Source: Psychromonas marina (GTDB lineage: Bacteria > Pseudomonadota > Gammaproteobacteria > Enterobacterales > Psychromonadaceae). From it: a stretch of 64,000 nucleotides of DNA. A program made the position numbers and the translations under genes. The stretch spans positions 49,965 through 113,964 of the forward strand of contig NZ_BSPQ01000009.1 in assembly GCF_030161115.1 (NCBI RefSeq), given 5' to 3'. How positions within the stretch are numbered: the stretch's first letter is position 1; each line of letters starts with the position of its first letter. This document shows, piece after piece, positions 8,968 through 17,405 of this stretch. The notes under the pieces are model-generated. The model was not told the origin of the DNA and ran no database searches. It saw nothing but the letters and a program-made list of their open reading frames with translations.

Positions 8968-9492
8968 TTATTTTATAAGCGTTGATATATACGGAATGTT
9001 GCGCTGTTTATCCTGCCAAGGTAACCCATAACCCACTAATAAATCATCGTTTTGCATTTCATAGCCATAGCACTGGGTAACGGGGATATTAACGCGACCC
9101 GCTTTTACAAATAGGGTGGCTATGGTCAGTGATTTCAAATTAAAGCTTTCATTGAGATAGTGTGCAATCCGTTTCATCGTGCCGCCTGATTCAATCGCAT
9201 CGTCGATCAAAATAACATTCTGGTTATCAAGCTTAATATTCTCATGAAAGGCAATCGGTGAATCATTGTTTCTTTCCCCTGGCGTATGCGGGCATGAAAT
9301 GGTGTCCATACCGATATCAAAGGTTAACTCTCGAACTAAATCGGAGGTAAACAATATGCCCCCAGGTACGACGGTAATGACGATGGCACTTTGCGCTTCA
9401 AATTGTTGATTAAGCTTTGTGGCGACACGTGTTACACCCGCTTTTATTTGGGCTTGATCGAGCACTGTTGTCCCTAAATGTTTATTCTTCAT
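8968..9492 (-). CDS. Phosphoribosyltransferase, hypoxanthine PRTase-like
   Basis: A 174-residue type I phosphoribosyltransferase. The PRPP-binding loop VILIDDAIESGGTMKRI is at about residues 92-108, and the flexible-loop region and a C-terminal DDLLVGYGLPWQDKQRNIPYI match Hpt-like enzymes, where this segment contacts the purine. It probably salvages hypoxanthine or guanine to the nucleotide. The sequence is divergent from canonical Hpt in its first half (PGGILFTSDLVREL). GAGGA precedes ATG 9492. It is followed at 48 bases by the HAD phosphatase gene. Confidence 0.82.
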   Translation of the reverse strand: MKNKHLGTTVLDQAQIKAGVTRVATKLNQQFEAQSAIVITVVPGGILFTSDLVRELTFDIGMDTISCPHTPGERNNDSPIAFHENIKLDNQNVILIDDAIESGGTMKRIAHYLNESFNLKSLTIATLFVKAGRVNIPVTQCYGYEMQNDDLLVGYGLPWQDKQRNIPYISTLIK

Positions 9493-9742
9493 GGGTGTAT
9501 CCTCATGCTAGTTATTGACTATAAATTGAGTGCAAAGCACGAGTCCGATGAAAGGGAGTCGCTATAACTGTTGTACCCCTGTTTATTAATCAGTCGTCTA
9601 GCTAGTGGGAACGAGATGGCGAAGGTGTTCATTTTAAAGAGTGTCATCAGCGTCCTCAGTTAGGTTTTGATTGACACTATAATTGCATAACGGCACTATA
9701 TTAATAAAATCGATTAATTTAATATTTACATCGGATTGTTCT

Positions 9743-10627
9743 ATGCTAAAGCGTCTATCTAGCCATTTACCTTACTTTTCTGCGGTTGCACGAAACCTCA
9801 GTTTTTCTCATGCCGCCACTGAATTATCAGTCTCACAGCCCTCTATTAGTTATCAAATAAAATGCTTAGAAGACAAATTAGGTTTTCAGCTGTTTGTTCG
9901 CGGGCAGGGTAGTAAGGTGGAATTAACCAATAAGGGTAATAAACTGTTTCAGGAATACGCCATTCTTGAGCGTAATTTTAATCAAGTGGTGTTGGATACT
10001 CAGGTTAATCAACATAGAACGGCATTAGCGATAACGGCGCCAGTAGATTTTGGTGTTAAGTTACTTGCCCCTATGCTGTCGACATTAGAGACGAACAAAT
10101 TGATTATCAATCTCGATTTGGCAGACCAGATGGTAGAGTTAAAGAAAAGTGAGTTCGATTTCTCGATAAGAATTCATACCAATGAAAGTGGTTTAGAGTA
10201 TTTACCGCTAATGACGACTAAGAATTTGTTGGTGTGTAGCCGAGATTATGCACTGGTGAACCTGCTTTCAAAGTTTGACGACATCACTGAATCACATCGT
10301 ATTGTTGTCAGGTCTGCAGTAAAAAGTAATACATGGGAAAAACTCTTTGTTAAACATGGTAAGTCTTTTCATCAGCATAAAAACATGCAGGTCATTAATA
10401 ATAGCTTTGGGATTTACCAAGCCATTATTGCTAATACTGGTGTCGGTGTGTTGCCGGAATATTTTATCGATAGCAGTAATGATGAAGGGTTACACATCTT
10501 TGACGAAAATATGAGTGAAACACCTTATTATTTAGCTTACCAACCTTCATTCCTCGCTAATAAGTGGGCAACATCGATTAAAGATAAAATTATCAATAAT
10601 TATAAAACCATGAAGAGTGAGCTGTAA
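9743..10627 (+). CDS. LysR-family transcriptional regulator
   Basis: A 294-residue LysR protein. The N-terminal winged helix is clear: LPYFSAVARNLSFSHAATEL, then SVSQPSISYQIKCLEDKLGF. A periplasmic-binding-protein-like effector domain follows. The frame extends 20 codons upstream, but ATG 9743 starts exactly at the conserved helix and was chosen. The overall pattern resembles GcvA/AmpR-like regulators. It lies 80 bases upstream of the sigma factor gene. No divergent target gene is next to it, so its regulon is unknown. Confidence 0.9.
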   Translation: MLKRLSSHLPYFSAVARNLSFSHAATELSVSQPSISYQIKCLEDKLGFQLFVRGQGSKVELTNKGNKLFQEYAILERNFNQVVLDTQVNQHRTALAITAPVDFGVKLLAPMLSTLETNKLIINLDLADQMVELKKSEFDFSIRIHTNESGLEYLPLMTTKNLLVCSRDYALVNLLSKFDDITESHRIVVRSAVKSNTWEKLFVKHGKSFHQHKNMQVINNSFGIYQAIIANTGVGVLPEYFIDSSNDEGLHIFDENMSETPYYLAYQPSFLANKWATSIKDKIINNYKTMKSEL

Positions 10628-10707
10628 AAATATTATTTTTTGCGTCTTTTTACAGATTGCTTCGTCTAAGCTTAGGAACATATTTATTCAATTGAGAGTC
10701 TATTTGT

Positions 10708-11247
10708 ATGATAGCTGAATGGCAAAACCACAAAGAGCAACTACGTAGCTACGTGAGCAAACGTATTGATGATCCCGATGCTGTCGATGACATTCTGCAG
10801 GATGTTTACATCAAAGCCAGTAATAATCTGCACCAATTGAAATCAACAGGTAGTTTGAAAGGTTGGTTGTATCGTATTGCCCATAATACCATCATGGATT
10901 TTTATCGAGGACGTCAACCTTTCGAAGAATTGCCAGACGATCTTGTTGCTGAAGAGCGCGATACGGGTAAACAGGCACGCGAGGAGTTAGCACAATGTTT
11001 ACGCCCGTTGATCGACGAGTTACCAGAAAAATATGGCACACCATTACGCTTAGCTGAGTTAGAAGGGATGCCACAACAAGCGATTGCAGATAAGCTTGGT
11101 TTGTCACTTTCTGGTGCGAAGAGCAGGGTGCAGAGAAGCCGTGTTAAATTTCGTGAACAGATGATGGCTTGCTGTGATTTCGAAATGGACCAAGAGGGGA
11201 TAACTGCTTATTCTCGAAAAAATCCTATTAAGCATACTAAATGTTAA
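10708..11247 (+). CDS. sigZ: Sigma-70 family ECF sigma factor, SigZ-like
   Basis: A 179-residue ECF sigma factor. Region 2 is at residues 5-65 (DAVDDILQDVYIKA and GWLYRIAHNTIMDFYRGR). Region 4 is at about 95-150 (LAELEGMPQQAIADKLGLSL then SGAKSRVQRSR). The cysteine-containing tail MMACCDFEMDQEGITAY is characteristic of the SigZ family. No anti-sigma gene lies next to it. The next gene, a glutathione synthetase, starts 135 bases downstream. The CC pair in the tail could make it redox- or metal-responsive, which is inference. Confidence 0.85.
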   Translation: MIAEWQNHKEQLRSYVSKRIDDPDAVDDILQDVYIKASNNLHQLKSTGSLKGWLYRIAHNTIMDFYRGRQPFEELPDDLVAEERDTGKQAREELAQCLRPLIDELPEKYGTPLRLAELEGMPQQAIADKLGLSLSGAKSRVQRSRVKFREQMMACCDFEMDQEGITAYSRKNPIKHTKC

Positions 11248-11382
11248 CCCTTTCGTTTAATGCTTTTATTTTATTTTTTAGCTAAACAAGCATACTTTCC
11301 TTATTAGTCAGCACCTATTTGACGATGACGTCGGTTTTTAATGCCCACTTCATTGCGCACTTTTTAATTTTTTGGAGAAACC

Positions 11383-12861
11383 ATGGCCCATCAATCAACC
11401 CCATTGATTGCATCGCAAATTATCGATGGAGCAAGTGAATGGGCTATTATGCATGGCGTTGCGTTCCGCCAAGCCGATAATACCGCGAGACACTGCCCAT
11501 TTAGTATCGCGCCAATGACCATGCAACGAACGGTATTTGAGCACCTACGGTCTGTGACGCCACTTATCTCGAAACTGATCAATAATGTCTCAGAAGATCA
11601 TGACTTCCTGCAATCATCGCTAGGTGATGTTGCTAAAGCAGATCCGTTTTTTGCACGTTTACTCGCTTTACATCAGCAGGCACATGGTGATATTGAAAAT
11701 CGACTGACACCTGCGCGTAAACCATTATTACTGATGCGCACAGACTTTATGGAAGATCGTCAACATGGTGCTAAGGTGATTGAATTCAATGGTATTGCAG
11801 CGGGAATGGCACCCTTTGGGCAACGTGCCACAGAGTTCCATGCTTTTATAAAAAATCAATGGCCACAGGTATACCAGAATTGGTCGGAAGATAGCCAATC
11901 AATACCTGCTGAGAATCATGGGCTTGAGCAACTTGCTTATGCTATTTCGCAAGCTGCTAAATCCGTTAACGCTACTTTTACCCCCACTAATCCTGATACT
12001 GAAAAATCTCAACCTACCTTTTTGATGGTGGTACAAGAAAATGAAGATAATGTTTATGATCAACATCTGCTTGAAATCGCACTGCAACAGCAAGGGATAC
12101 GCACGCTAAGGCGCACCTTTGAACAACTCAGTACACAGCTTTCAACGGGAAATAATCAACGTTTATTATTAGAAGGCGTCGGCGCAATTGATGCGCTATA
12201 CCTAAGGGCTGGGTATCAGTATGTGGATTATTATTCGCCTGAGCAGGATGAATCGGTATGTTGTCATACCTTAAGCCAAACACGATTATTTATCGAGCAG
12301 CACCATGTGGCGGTGAATGCGACGTTTAGCCAACAACTTGCGACCAGTAAAACCATGCAAATGCTACTGACCATGATGCCCGCTGAAGGCTATGCGCGCT
12401 GGGGACTTGATCTTGAACAGGCCAAATTGGTCAAAAGTGTATTAGCAGAAATGAAGCCAATCAATAAAGAGACGATTGATTGGTTTAATCGCCAAGCGGA
12501 TAAACAGCAATGGGTGTTAAAAAATCAAGGTGAAGGTGGTGGGCATTGTGTATTTGGTGATGATATTAGTGAAAAATTACAGCAACTCACCGTTGAAGAA
12601 TATGATGCGTGGGCATTAATGCAACGTTTATATCCCCATGAACGAGAGGTACCAACCATTGCGGTACGTGATAGTGAGCAAACACTGGTTGATGACTTAG
12701 TGAGTGAAGTTGGTTTGTTTACTGCTTATTATGATGGAAAGCCCGCCACACAGTTTGATGGTTACGCGGGTTATCTTATTCGCAGTAAACCTGCCAGTGA
12801 AAATGAGGGAGGTATTCATAGTGGTAAAGGTATTTTAGATTCCTTAGCACTGATTAACTAA
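11383..12861 (+). CDS. Eukaryotic-type glutathione synthetase
   Basis: A 492-residue protein similar in order and motif to the eukaryotic glutathione synthetase (GSS) family and not to bacterial GshB, which is about 315 residues. Equivalents of human GSS motifs are: MRTDFMED with R119; VIEFNGIAAG with E134 and N136, the Mg2+ ligands; LYLRAGYQYVDY at 272-283; QLATSKTMQ at 318-326; the glycine-rich ATP loop VLKNQGEGGGHCVFGDD with K380 and E384; and YLIRSKPASENEGGIHSGKG with R467 and K469. It should join glycine, or a similar amine, to gamma-glutamylcysteine using ATP. Human R367 and the NN after the GGG loop are replaced (G, HC), so substrate or rate may differ. GGAG precedes ATG 11383. It is followed by a C-S lyase gene. 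Confidence 0.85.
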   Translation: MAHQSTPLIASQIIDGASEWAIMHGVAFRQADNTARHCPFSIAPMTMQRTVFEHLRSVTPLISKLINNVSEDHDFLQSSLGDVAKADPFFARLLALHQQAHGDIENRLTPARKPLLLMRTDFMEDRQHGAKVIEFNGIAAGMAPFGQRATEFHAFIKNQWPQVYQNWSEDSQSIPAENHGLEQLAYAISQAAKSVNATFTPTNPDTEKSQPTFLMVVQENEDNVYDQHLLEIALQQQGIRTLRRTFEQLSTQLSTGNNQRLLLEGVGAIDALYLRAGYQYVDYYSPEQDESVCCHTLSQTRLFIEQHHVAVNATFSQQLATSKTMQMLLTMMPAEGYARWGLDLEQAKLVKSVLAEMKPINKETIDWFNRQADKQQWVLKNQGEGGGHCVFGDDISEKLQQLTVEEYDAWALMQRLYPHEREVPTIAVRDSEQTLVDDLVSEVGLFTAYYDGKPATQFDGYAGYLIRSKPASENEGGIHSGKGILDSLALIN

Positions 12862-12972
12862 TCATTAATTGCCTCATAAATTACCTTTGTCGAAGGAGAG
12901 GGAAAAATAGTTGCGTCTTTTTTGGGGCAGCTGCGTCTTATTAATAACAGGTTAATATAATAGGATAAAAAA

Positions 12973-14148
12973 ATGTTCAAAGACACGCCGGATCGCAACG
13001 ACATAAATAACAAATTCATTAAGCACGATAGCAGTATGCTCAATCAAGTCTATGGCACAAACGATGTCACACCTTATTGGATTGCCGATATGGATTTTCC
13101 CATCGCCTCTCCAATCAGCGATGCGATGCAACAACTGGTCAGCCGAGAGTCTTATTCCTATGAATTCGATTCAAAAACGCTGTTTGAATCGATTTCGACA
13201 TGGAACAAAGATCGTCACGATCTTGATTTAAACCCTGATCATTTTGTGCAGGTGCCGGGGGTGTTGAGTGCGATTGCCATGTTGATTCGCGACTTTACCA
13301 ATGAAGGCGAGGGGGTCTTAATCCAAACGCCTGTGTATCACCAATTCCGTCGTTTGATTGAATCAGCGGGTCGTAAGGCGGTTAATAATCCGCTTAACAT
13401 TGAAAATGACCGTTACGTTATCGACTTTGAAGGTTTTGAAAACAAGTTAAAAAGTGGTGATGTTCATATGGTGCTATTGTGTAATCCGCATAACCCTGTC
13501 GGACGCGTTTGGACAAAAATGGAGTTACAGCGTTTGGTCGCTATCGCCAAAAAATATGAGATATTGATTATCAGTGATGAAGTACATGCTGATATTATTT
13601 TTGAAGGCTCAAGCTTCACCAGTATGGCTTCGCTCGATTACGACAACAGTCTGACGATTATTGGTTCGCCCGCTAAAAACTTTGGTTTAAACAGTATTTC
13701 TAACGGTTATATTTACAGTGATAATCAACGCTTACGTGAGAAAATAAAAGCAACCTCAGCGTCTATGTCACTGGATCACGGCAATGCCTTCACTATGTAT
13801 GCCACGATCGCTGCTTACCAACAGGGTAAACCGTGGTTTGATGCCTTTTTATCTTACACCCAACAGACTCGTCACTGGATCGTTGCGTTTATGGCGAGTG
13901 AGCTACCGCAAGTAAAAACCTTTGTACCAGAAGGAACTAATCAGATTTGGTTCGATTTTACTGGCTTAGGCTTAACGTCAGATAGGCTAAAATCGTTGTT
14001 AACAGAGCAAGCCAAAATGGCATTAACACCCGGGACTTGGTTTGGTGAATCAGATGAAAACTATTACCGCATGAATTTTGCAGCGCCATTAGCGCAGATT
14101 CAGCATTCGTTTGAGTTACTTAAACGCTCAATTAATAATAGTAAATAA
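12973..14148 (+). CDS. PatB/MalY-type PLP-dependent C-S lyase (cystathionine beta-lyase)
   Basis: A 391-residue fold-type I PLP enzyme of the MalY/PatB family. Typical segments are TPYWIADMDFPIASPI near residue 34, LLCNPHNPVGRVWTKMEL, ISDEVHADIIF, and the PLP-lysine segment GSPAKNFGLNSIS. The C-terminal RMNFAAPLAQI carries the carboxylate-binding arginine. Such enzymes cleave cystathionine or cysteine conjugates to thiol, pyruvate and ammonia. AGGA precedes ATG 12973. It lies 111 bases after the glutathione synthetase gene on the same strand, which suggests a shared role in cysteine or thiol metabolism. Confidence 0.88.
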   Translation: MFKDTPDRNDINNKFIKHDSSMLNQVYGTNDVTPYWIADMDFPIASPISDAMQQLVSRESYSYEFDSKTLFESISTWNKDRHDLDLNPDHFVQVPGVLSAIAMLIRDFTNEGEGVLIQTPVYHQFRRLIESAGRKAVNNPLNIENDRYVIDFEGFENKLKSGDVHMVLLCNPHNPVGRVWTKMELQRLVAIAKKYEILIISDEVHADIIFEGSSFTSMASLDYDNSLTIIGSPAKNFGLNSISNGYIYSDNQRLREKIKATSASMSLDHGNAFTMYATIAAYQQGKPWFDAFLSYTQQTRHWIVAFMASELPQVKTFVPEGTNQIWFDFTGLGLTSDRLKSLLTEQAKMALTPGTWFGESDENYYRMNFAAPLAQIQHSFELLKRSINNSK

Positions 14149-14457
14149 TCATCGAAATAATTGGCGCTTAGTGCGAACTGCTAAGCGTTGCTGAGGTCAG
14201 AATTGTTGATTCATTTTTTGTAAATAACTGAGTAGTGTGGTCAGTTCATCTTTTTTAGGTTTGCGGTGATCTCTTTGCTTAAATTCAAGTGCAGTGCATC
14301 ATGCTCCTGTCTTTTGCATTGACGTGCAAAATGAAAGACCTGACTATCATATGGTAAGTTCTTACGATTCACGTTCAAGCCTAAAGTATATGTTATACGC
14401 ACAGCTGAAATGAGGACATAAAAATGAAACTATGTGGCACCCCATATATAGAGATAT
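14149..14457. other. Intergenic stretch with repeat remnant
   Basis: There is no gene here. CGCTTAG and CTAAGCG (14165-14187) form a hairpin just after the C-S lyase gene, without a T-run. The second copy of a 19-base repeat lies at 14325-14343, inside a small hairpin in which TTTTGCA pairs with TGCAAAA. Confidence 0.4.
14325..14343 (+). repeat. 19-base exact repeat, copy 2
   Basis: Identical to 4818-4836 (TGCAAAATGAAAGACCTGA). Here it forms the right arm of a short hairpin with TTTTGCA at 14313-14319. It marks the boundary between the C-S lyase gene and the DUF6765 cluster. Confidence 0.6.
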
Positions 14458-15570
14458 TTAGTTTTCCTTGTTAGGCGCCTTTTCATCTTCAATCAAAATC
14501 ACAATTCCCGCTAACCCAGATATTGATGAAGAAGAAACAACAACAAATTGAACAACCGGTTTGTACTTCGCTATAGTAAGTGTTTTCTGAACAACTGTTT
14601 CAATTTCGGCTAATGAAAAACTACTAGAATATGAGGAAGATTTTATCACGGCATCTACCACTTTAAACGCATCATCGTAACTAATAGACGGATTTATGCT
14701 AATGGTATCGGTAATGTTATCACCAATATAACTCGATGATTCACATGATAAAAATATGCACTTCTTATTTGCGGTAACACACATAGCAGCCATTTTAGTT
14801 AAGCCTATCGACGGAGGGGTTAAGAATGCAAAATCCCCATCATCATTATGGCCTATGATCGTAACATAGTCAGACTTCGCCGATGATAGATAGTTAGCAA
14901 AATCTAACGCTGATCGTCCAGAAACAGTGCTCTCGACACCATCTCCGTATAGTGATTGCAAATTATTTATCTGCATTCGAACTTTTTTTATTTCGTTTAT
15001 TGCACCTGGACTAGGTGTAGTGTTGGGAAATATCTTATGATAGTCATCTGCACCGGTTGGTATAGAAGCAAAAACTCCAAAAGATGGTCGTAATTTGGAG
15101 CTTATCTCGTTCGCAAGTTCATCACTTAAGTTTTCATTATTTACAAAAGAATGTGAATAGGTGCCATCGGGTGCATCCAATACCGATCTAACCGCGGATT
15201 TTTCTGAAACAAGACCAAAGAAAAATTTAACAACCACATCAAATAGATTAAGGACCTGATCAAATATCCACGACAGTCCATCGAAAATAGCCTTTAATAC
15301 AGTGGTCAAAACATCAAATATTCCTATGATTAAATCTCCAATAAATTTAAATAAAGATTCAATTATCTCCGGAAAGAACTTAAATAGTGCTCCTAAAATA
15401 CTTGTTTGAAAATACGAAGATTTAGTGTCTCCAATAACAATCGATTCTTCATATCCTACATGAATATCTAAAATCTCTTCTTGGGTCTTATAAATTTTAC
15501 TTCCATAAGTGGGGTTATGTAGTAGCAGTAAAAAAAGTATAAATCCTACAATGCATCGGCACTTATTCAT
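14458..15570 (-). CDS. Exported protein with amphipathic segment and possible His-Cys peptidase domain
   Basis: A 370-residue protein of no family I can name with certainty. I start it at ATG 15570, where MNKCRCIVGFILFLLLLHNP is a good signal peptide or anchor; an earlier ATG at 15612 would hide it. Residues about 55-121 form a long Phe/Leu/Ile-rich amphipathic stretch with regularly spaced charges (FKFFPEIIESLFKFIGDL, then similar). The C-terminal part has VTIIGHNDDGDF with H241 and KKCIFLSCES with C276, which match the spacing and strand contexts of the catalytic His and Cys in CHAT/caspase-like peptidases. A hydrophobic stretch (341-362) follows. It is the last gene of a minus-strand trio, four bases after the 114-residue membrane protein gene. 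The peptidase call is inference. Confidence 0.6.
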   Translation of the reverse strand: MNKCRCIVGFILFLLLLHNPTYGSKIYKTQEEILDIHVGYEESIVIGDTKSSYFQTSILGALFKFFPEIIESLFKFIGDLIIGIFDVLTTVLKAIFDGLSWIFDQVLNLFDVVVKFFFGLVSEKSAVRSVLDAPDGTYSHSFVNNENLSDELANEISSKLRPSFGVFASIPTGADDYHKIFPNTTPSPGAINEIKKVRMQINNLQSLYGDGVESTVSGRSALDFANYLSSAKSDYVTIIGHNDDGDFAFLTPPSIGLTKMAAMCVTANKKCIFLSCESSSYIGDNITDTISINPSISYDDAFKVVDAVIKSSSYSSSFSLAEIETVVQKTLTIAKYKPVVQFVVVSSSSISGLAGIVILIEDEKAPNKEN

Positions 15571-15574
15571 TAGA

Positions 15575-15919
15575 CTACCCCAAGTACTTTTTAACGAACT
15601 GTGCTGTTTCACTTAACTTTCCTAGCTTGGTTTCGCTTCCTGTCTTTACTGCTCCCTTTGCCATCACTTTAAATAGAGCGGGAAAAGCAGCTCCGAACAC
15701 TAGTACGTCTATGAGGGGGGGAGGGGATTGCCTATCATGAAACCAAATATACGTACCGGCAGATGAGCCAACAACAACTAATATAACAATAACTAAATAA
15801 ATATATACTCCATGTTTATTTGTAGTAATCCCATTTTCAAAAATCTCGTGGCGTTTCCCATACCAGTACATCAGTTCCTGAAAGATAGCTCCAAGAGCAG
15901 CAATAAGAAGTATGTTCAT
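15575..15919 (-). CDS. Small membrane protein, hypothetical
   Basis: A 114-residue protein with two to three predicted membrane segments: residues 1-18 (MNILLIAALGAIFQELMY), about 38-60 (VYIYLVIVILVVVGSSAGTY) and a weaker one near 70-88. It has a basic tail (KGAVKTGSETKLGK and KKY). I recognise no family. It sits between the DUF6765 gene (69 bases upstream) and the exported His-Cys protein gene (4 bases downstream), so it is almost certainly part of the same operon. The size and hydrophobicity recall holins or immunity-type proteins, but nothing in the sequence proves either. Confidence 0.65.
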   Translation of the reverse strand: MNILLIAALGAIFQELMYWYGKRHEIFENGITTNKHGVYIYLVIVILVVVGSSAGTYIWFHDRQSPPPLIDVLVFGAAFPALFKVMAKGAVKTGSETKLGKLSETAQFVKKYLG

Positions 15920-15987
15920 CTAGAATCTCCTACTGTAGTGGTCAAACAAAGTATATCCCTGATAATTCGATTTAGAACTTAGTGGGG

Positions 15988-17061
15988 TTAGGCAACACAA
16001 ATTCCATATTTAGGTAGAATATCATGCAATATATCGAACCTGTGCGCTTGAAGAGCATCATGAAATAGCTTCCAGTTCGAATGTAAAAAATCATCATGGT
16101 ATGGGAACACATCTTCATCTTTATCTTTTTCTTTCTCTTGGTTGATTGCTTGATGCTTCCATGAACCCACTCCTTTAGGCTTGAATTCTAATCTAACTGC
16201 ACCAAATGAAAATTTACCTGAGGATATAGCATTTAACCAAGAGGCATGTCTTTCATCACCATCTTCACTTGTGAATTCAGCAAGAAGATTACCTATTAAA
16301 GCTTTATCCGTGCCTGATAAGCCTAATTGCTTATCTATATTCATTAATTTATCGTTGGCTATGTAACATTGAACAACTCGACACATCGCATCTGCCGCAT
16401 CACAAAATATTTGGTGATTGTCTCTTTGTACAGCGCGTCCATTGCCATCGATGTAACTCCATGATAAAAATGGCTTGTCAGGATGAGATAATGAAGCACC
16501 ATGGCCAAGTGGGAACATTGTACTGACGAAGAAGTTTTTCATTTTTTCAATAAAGCTATCATCTTTTTCTGCCTTACCACTACTGAGGTCTGTAACCTCA
16601 TTGACTTTATGATTTACCCCAGAGAACCCTTGATGTGCAAAAGTATCTGCATATACGTGTAAGGTTATTCCGAGTCGATGAAGAGAGTAATTTTTATCTT
16701 TATCTCCTAACATTGATTTAAGCATGTCACGAGCAATGTAGCTATCTGGCTTACAAATAAGCTTTTCGATAAATGTTCCTGTAGGATTCTCGCCAGCAGG
16801 TAAACCACCATTTCCTGGTAAAAAATGAAATGGCACCCAAACTCGGTGGTTTGCAAGCTCATTTGAATTTCTGTAGTCCAACATTTTATGGGCGGAAGCA
16901 GTACGATGATACATTGCTCCATTGTCGAACTTAATCACTCCCTTATTGGTTGCCTCGTCAACATATTGTGCACTATATGCGACAATATCTGCATCTTCAT
17001 GATCAAGCCCCGCAAGCCTTGCAACAACGTATGTGAGAGTATGATGTCCATCTATCTGCAT
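15988..17061 (-). CDS. DUF6765-like histidine-rich protein
   Basis: A 357-residue protein without signal peptide. It fits the DUF6765 pattern: IDGHHTLTYVVARLAGLDHE near the N-terminus, DIVAYSAQYVDEA, then WVPFHFLPGNGG and the strongly conserved LGITLHVYADTFAHQGFSG (130-148). Histidines 6, 7, 52, 58, 72, 79, 128, 135 and 143, with D139, look like a metal site similar in style to zinc-dependent phospholipase C/S1-P1 nucleases. That relation is an inference; no activity is established. It is the first gene of the minus-strand trio, preceded by an AT-rich promoter region. Confidence 0.7.
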   Translation of the reverse strand: MQIDGHHTLTYVVARLAGLDHEDADIVAYSAQYVDEATNKGVIKFDNGAMYHRTASAHKMLDYRNSNELANHRVWVPFHFLPGNGGLPAGENPTGTFIEKLICKPDSYIARDMLKSMLGDKDKNYSLHRLGITLHVYADTFAHQGFSGVNHKVNEVTDLSSGKAEKDDSFIEKMKNFFVSTMFPLGHGASLSHPDKPFLSWSYIDGNGRAVQRDNHQIFCDAADAMCRVVQCYIANDKLMNIDKQLGLSGTDKALIGNLLAEFTSEDGDERHASWLNAISSGKFSFGAVRLEFKPKGVGSWKHQAINQEKEKDKDEDVFPYHDDFLHSNWKLFHDALQAHRFDILHDILPKYGICVA

Positions 17062-17226
17062 TTATAACCCCTCATGAAATTAAACTATGTCTAAACATTG
17101 TATCGTACATATAATAAACAAAATATGGATTGCTTCATGCTTTCGGAATATATGCCTACCTCTGTTTACCCTACCATTTGTGGTGCTATCCTTTCGGCAT
17201 AAGTTCAAAAAAAGGTAACACCAACT

Positions 17227-17254
17227 CCAGTAAATAGTTGATCTATTTTACTGG
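17227..17254. repeat. Hairpin 1
   Basis: CCAGTAAATAG (17227-17237) pairs with CTATTTTACTGG (17243-17254) with one bulged base. It could be a folded RNA leader or an operator. Confidence 0.5.
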
Positions 17255-17277
17255 TTAAAACAACTGATTTCTTCGTT

Positions 17278-17317
17278 GTAAGTTTCGTAAATGGAACAAC
17301 TATTTACGTCAACTTAC
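17278..17317. repeat. Hairpin 2
   Basis: GTAAGTT (17278-17284) pairs with AACTTAC (17311-17317), and GTAAAT (17287-17292) pairs with ATTTAC (17302-17307), giving a two-part stem. It follows hairpin 1 by 23 bases. Confidence 0.5.
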
Positions 17318-17405
17318 GCCTTGAGTTAAACTGTTTTTCCTGCGTGAAATTTAGATAATATACTTAATGTAATTAATGGTATAAGTGAAATACAGAGATT
17401 GGAAA

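Larger units (their letters stand above)
17062..17405. other. Divergent intergenic region with hairpins
   Basis: The region lies between the DUF6765 gene (minus) and a small membrane ORF (plus). It has two adjacent hairpins at 17227-17254 and 17278-17317 and no supported ORF. Confidence 0.45.

Noticed and set aside
17160..17340. Possible integron attC site in the hairpin region
   Set aside because: I could not find the paired RYYYAAC and GTTRRRY core sites in the right arrangement, and no integrase or cassette array is near.
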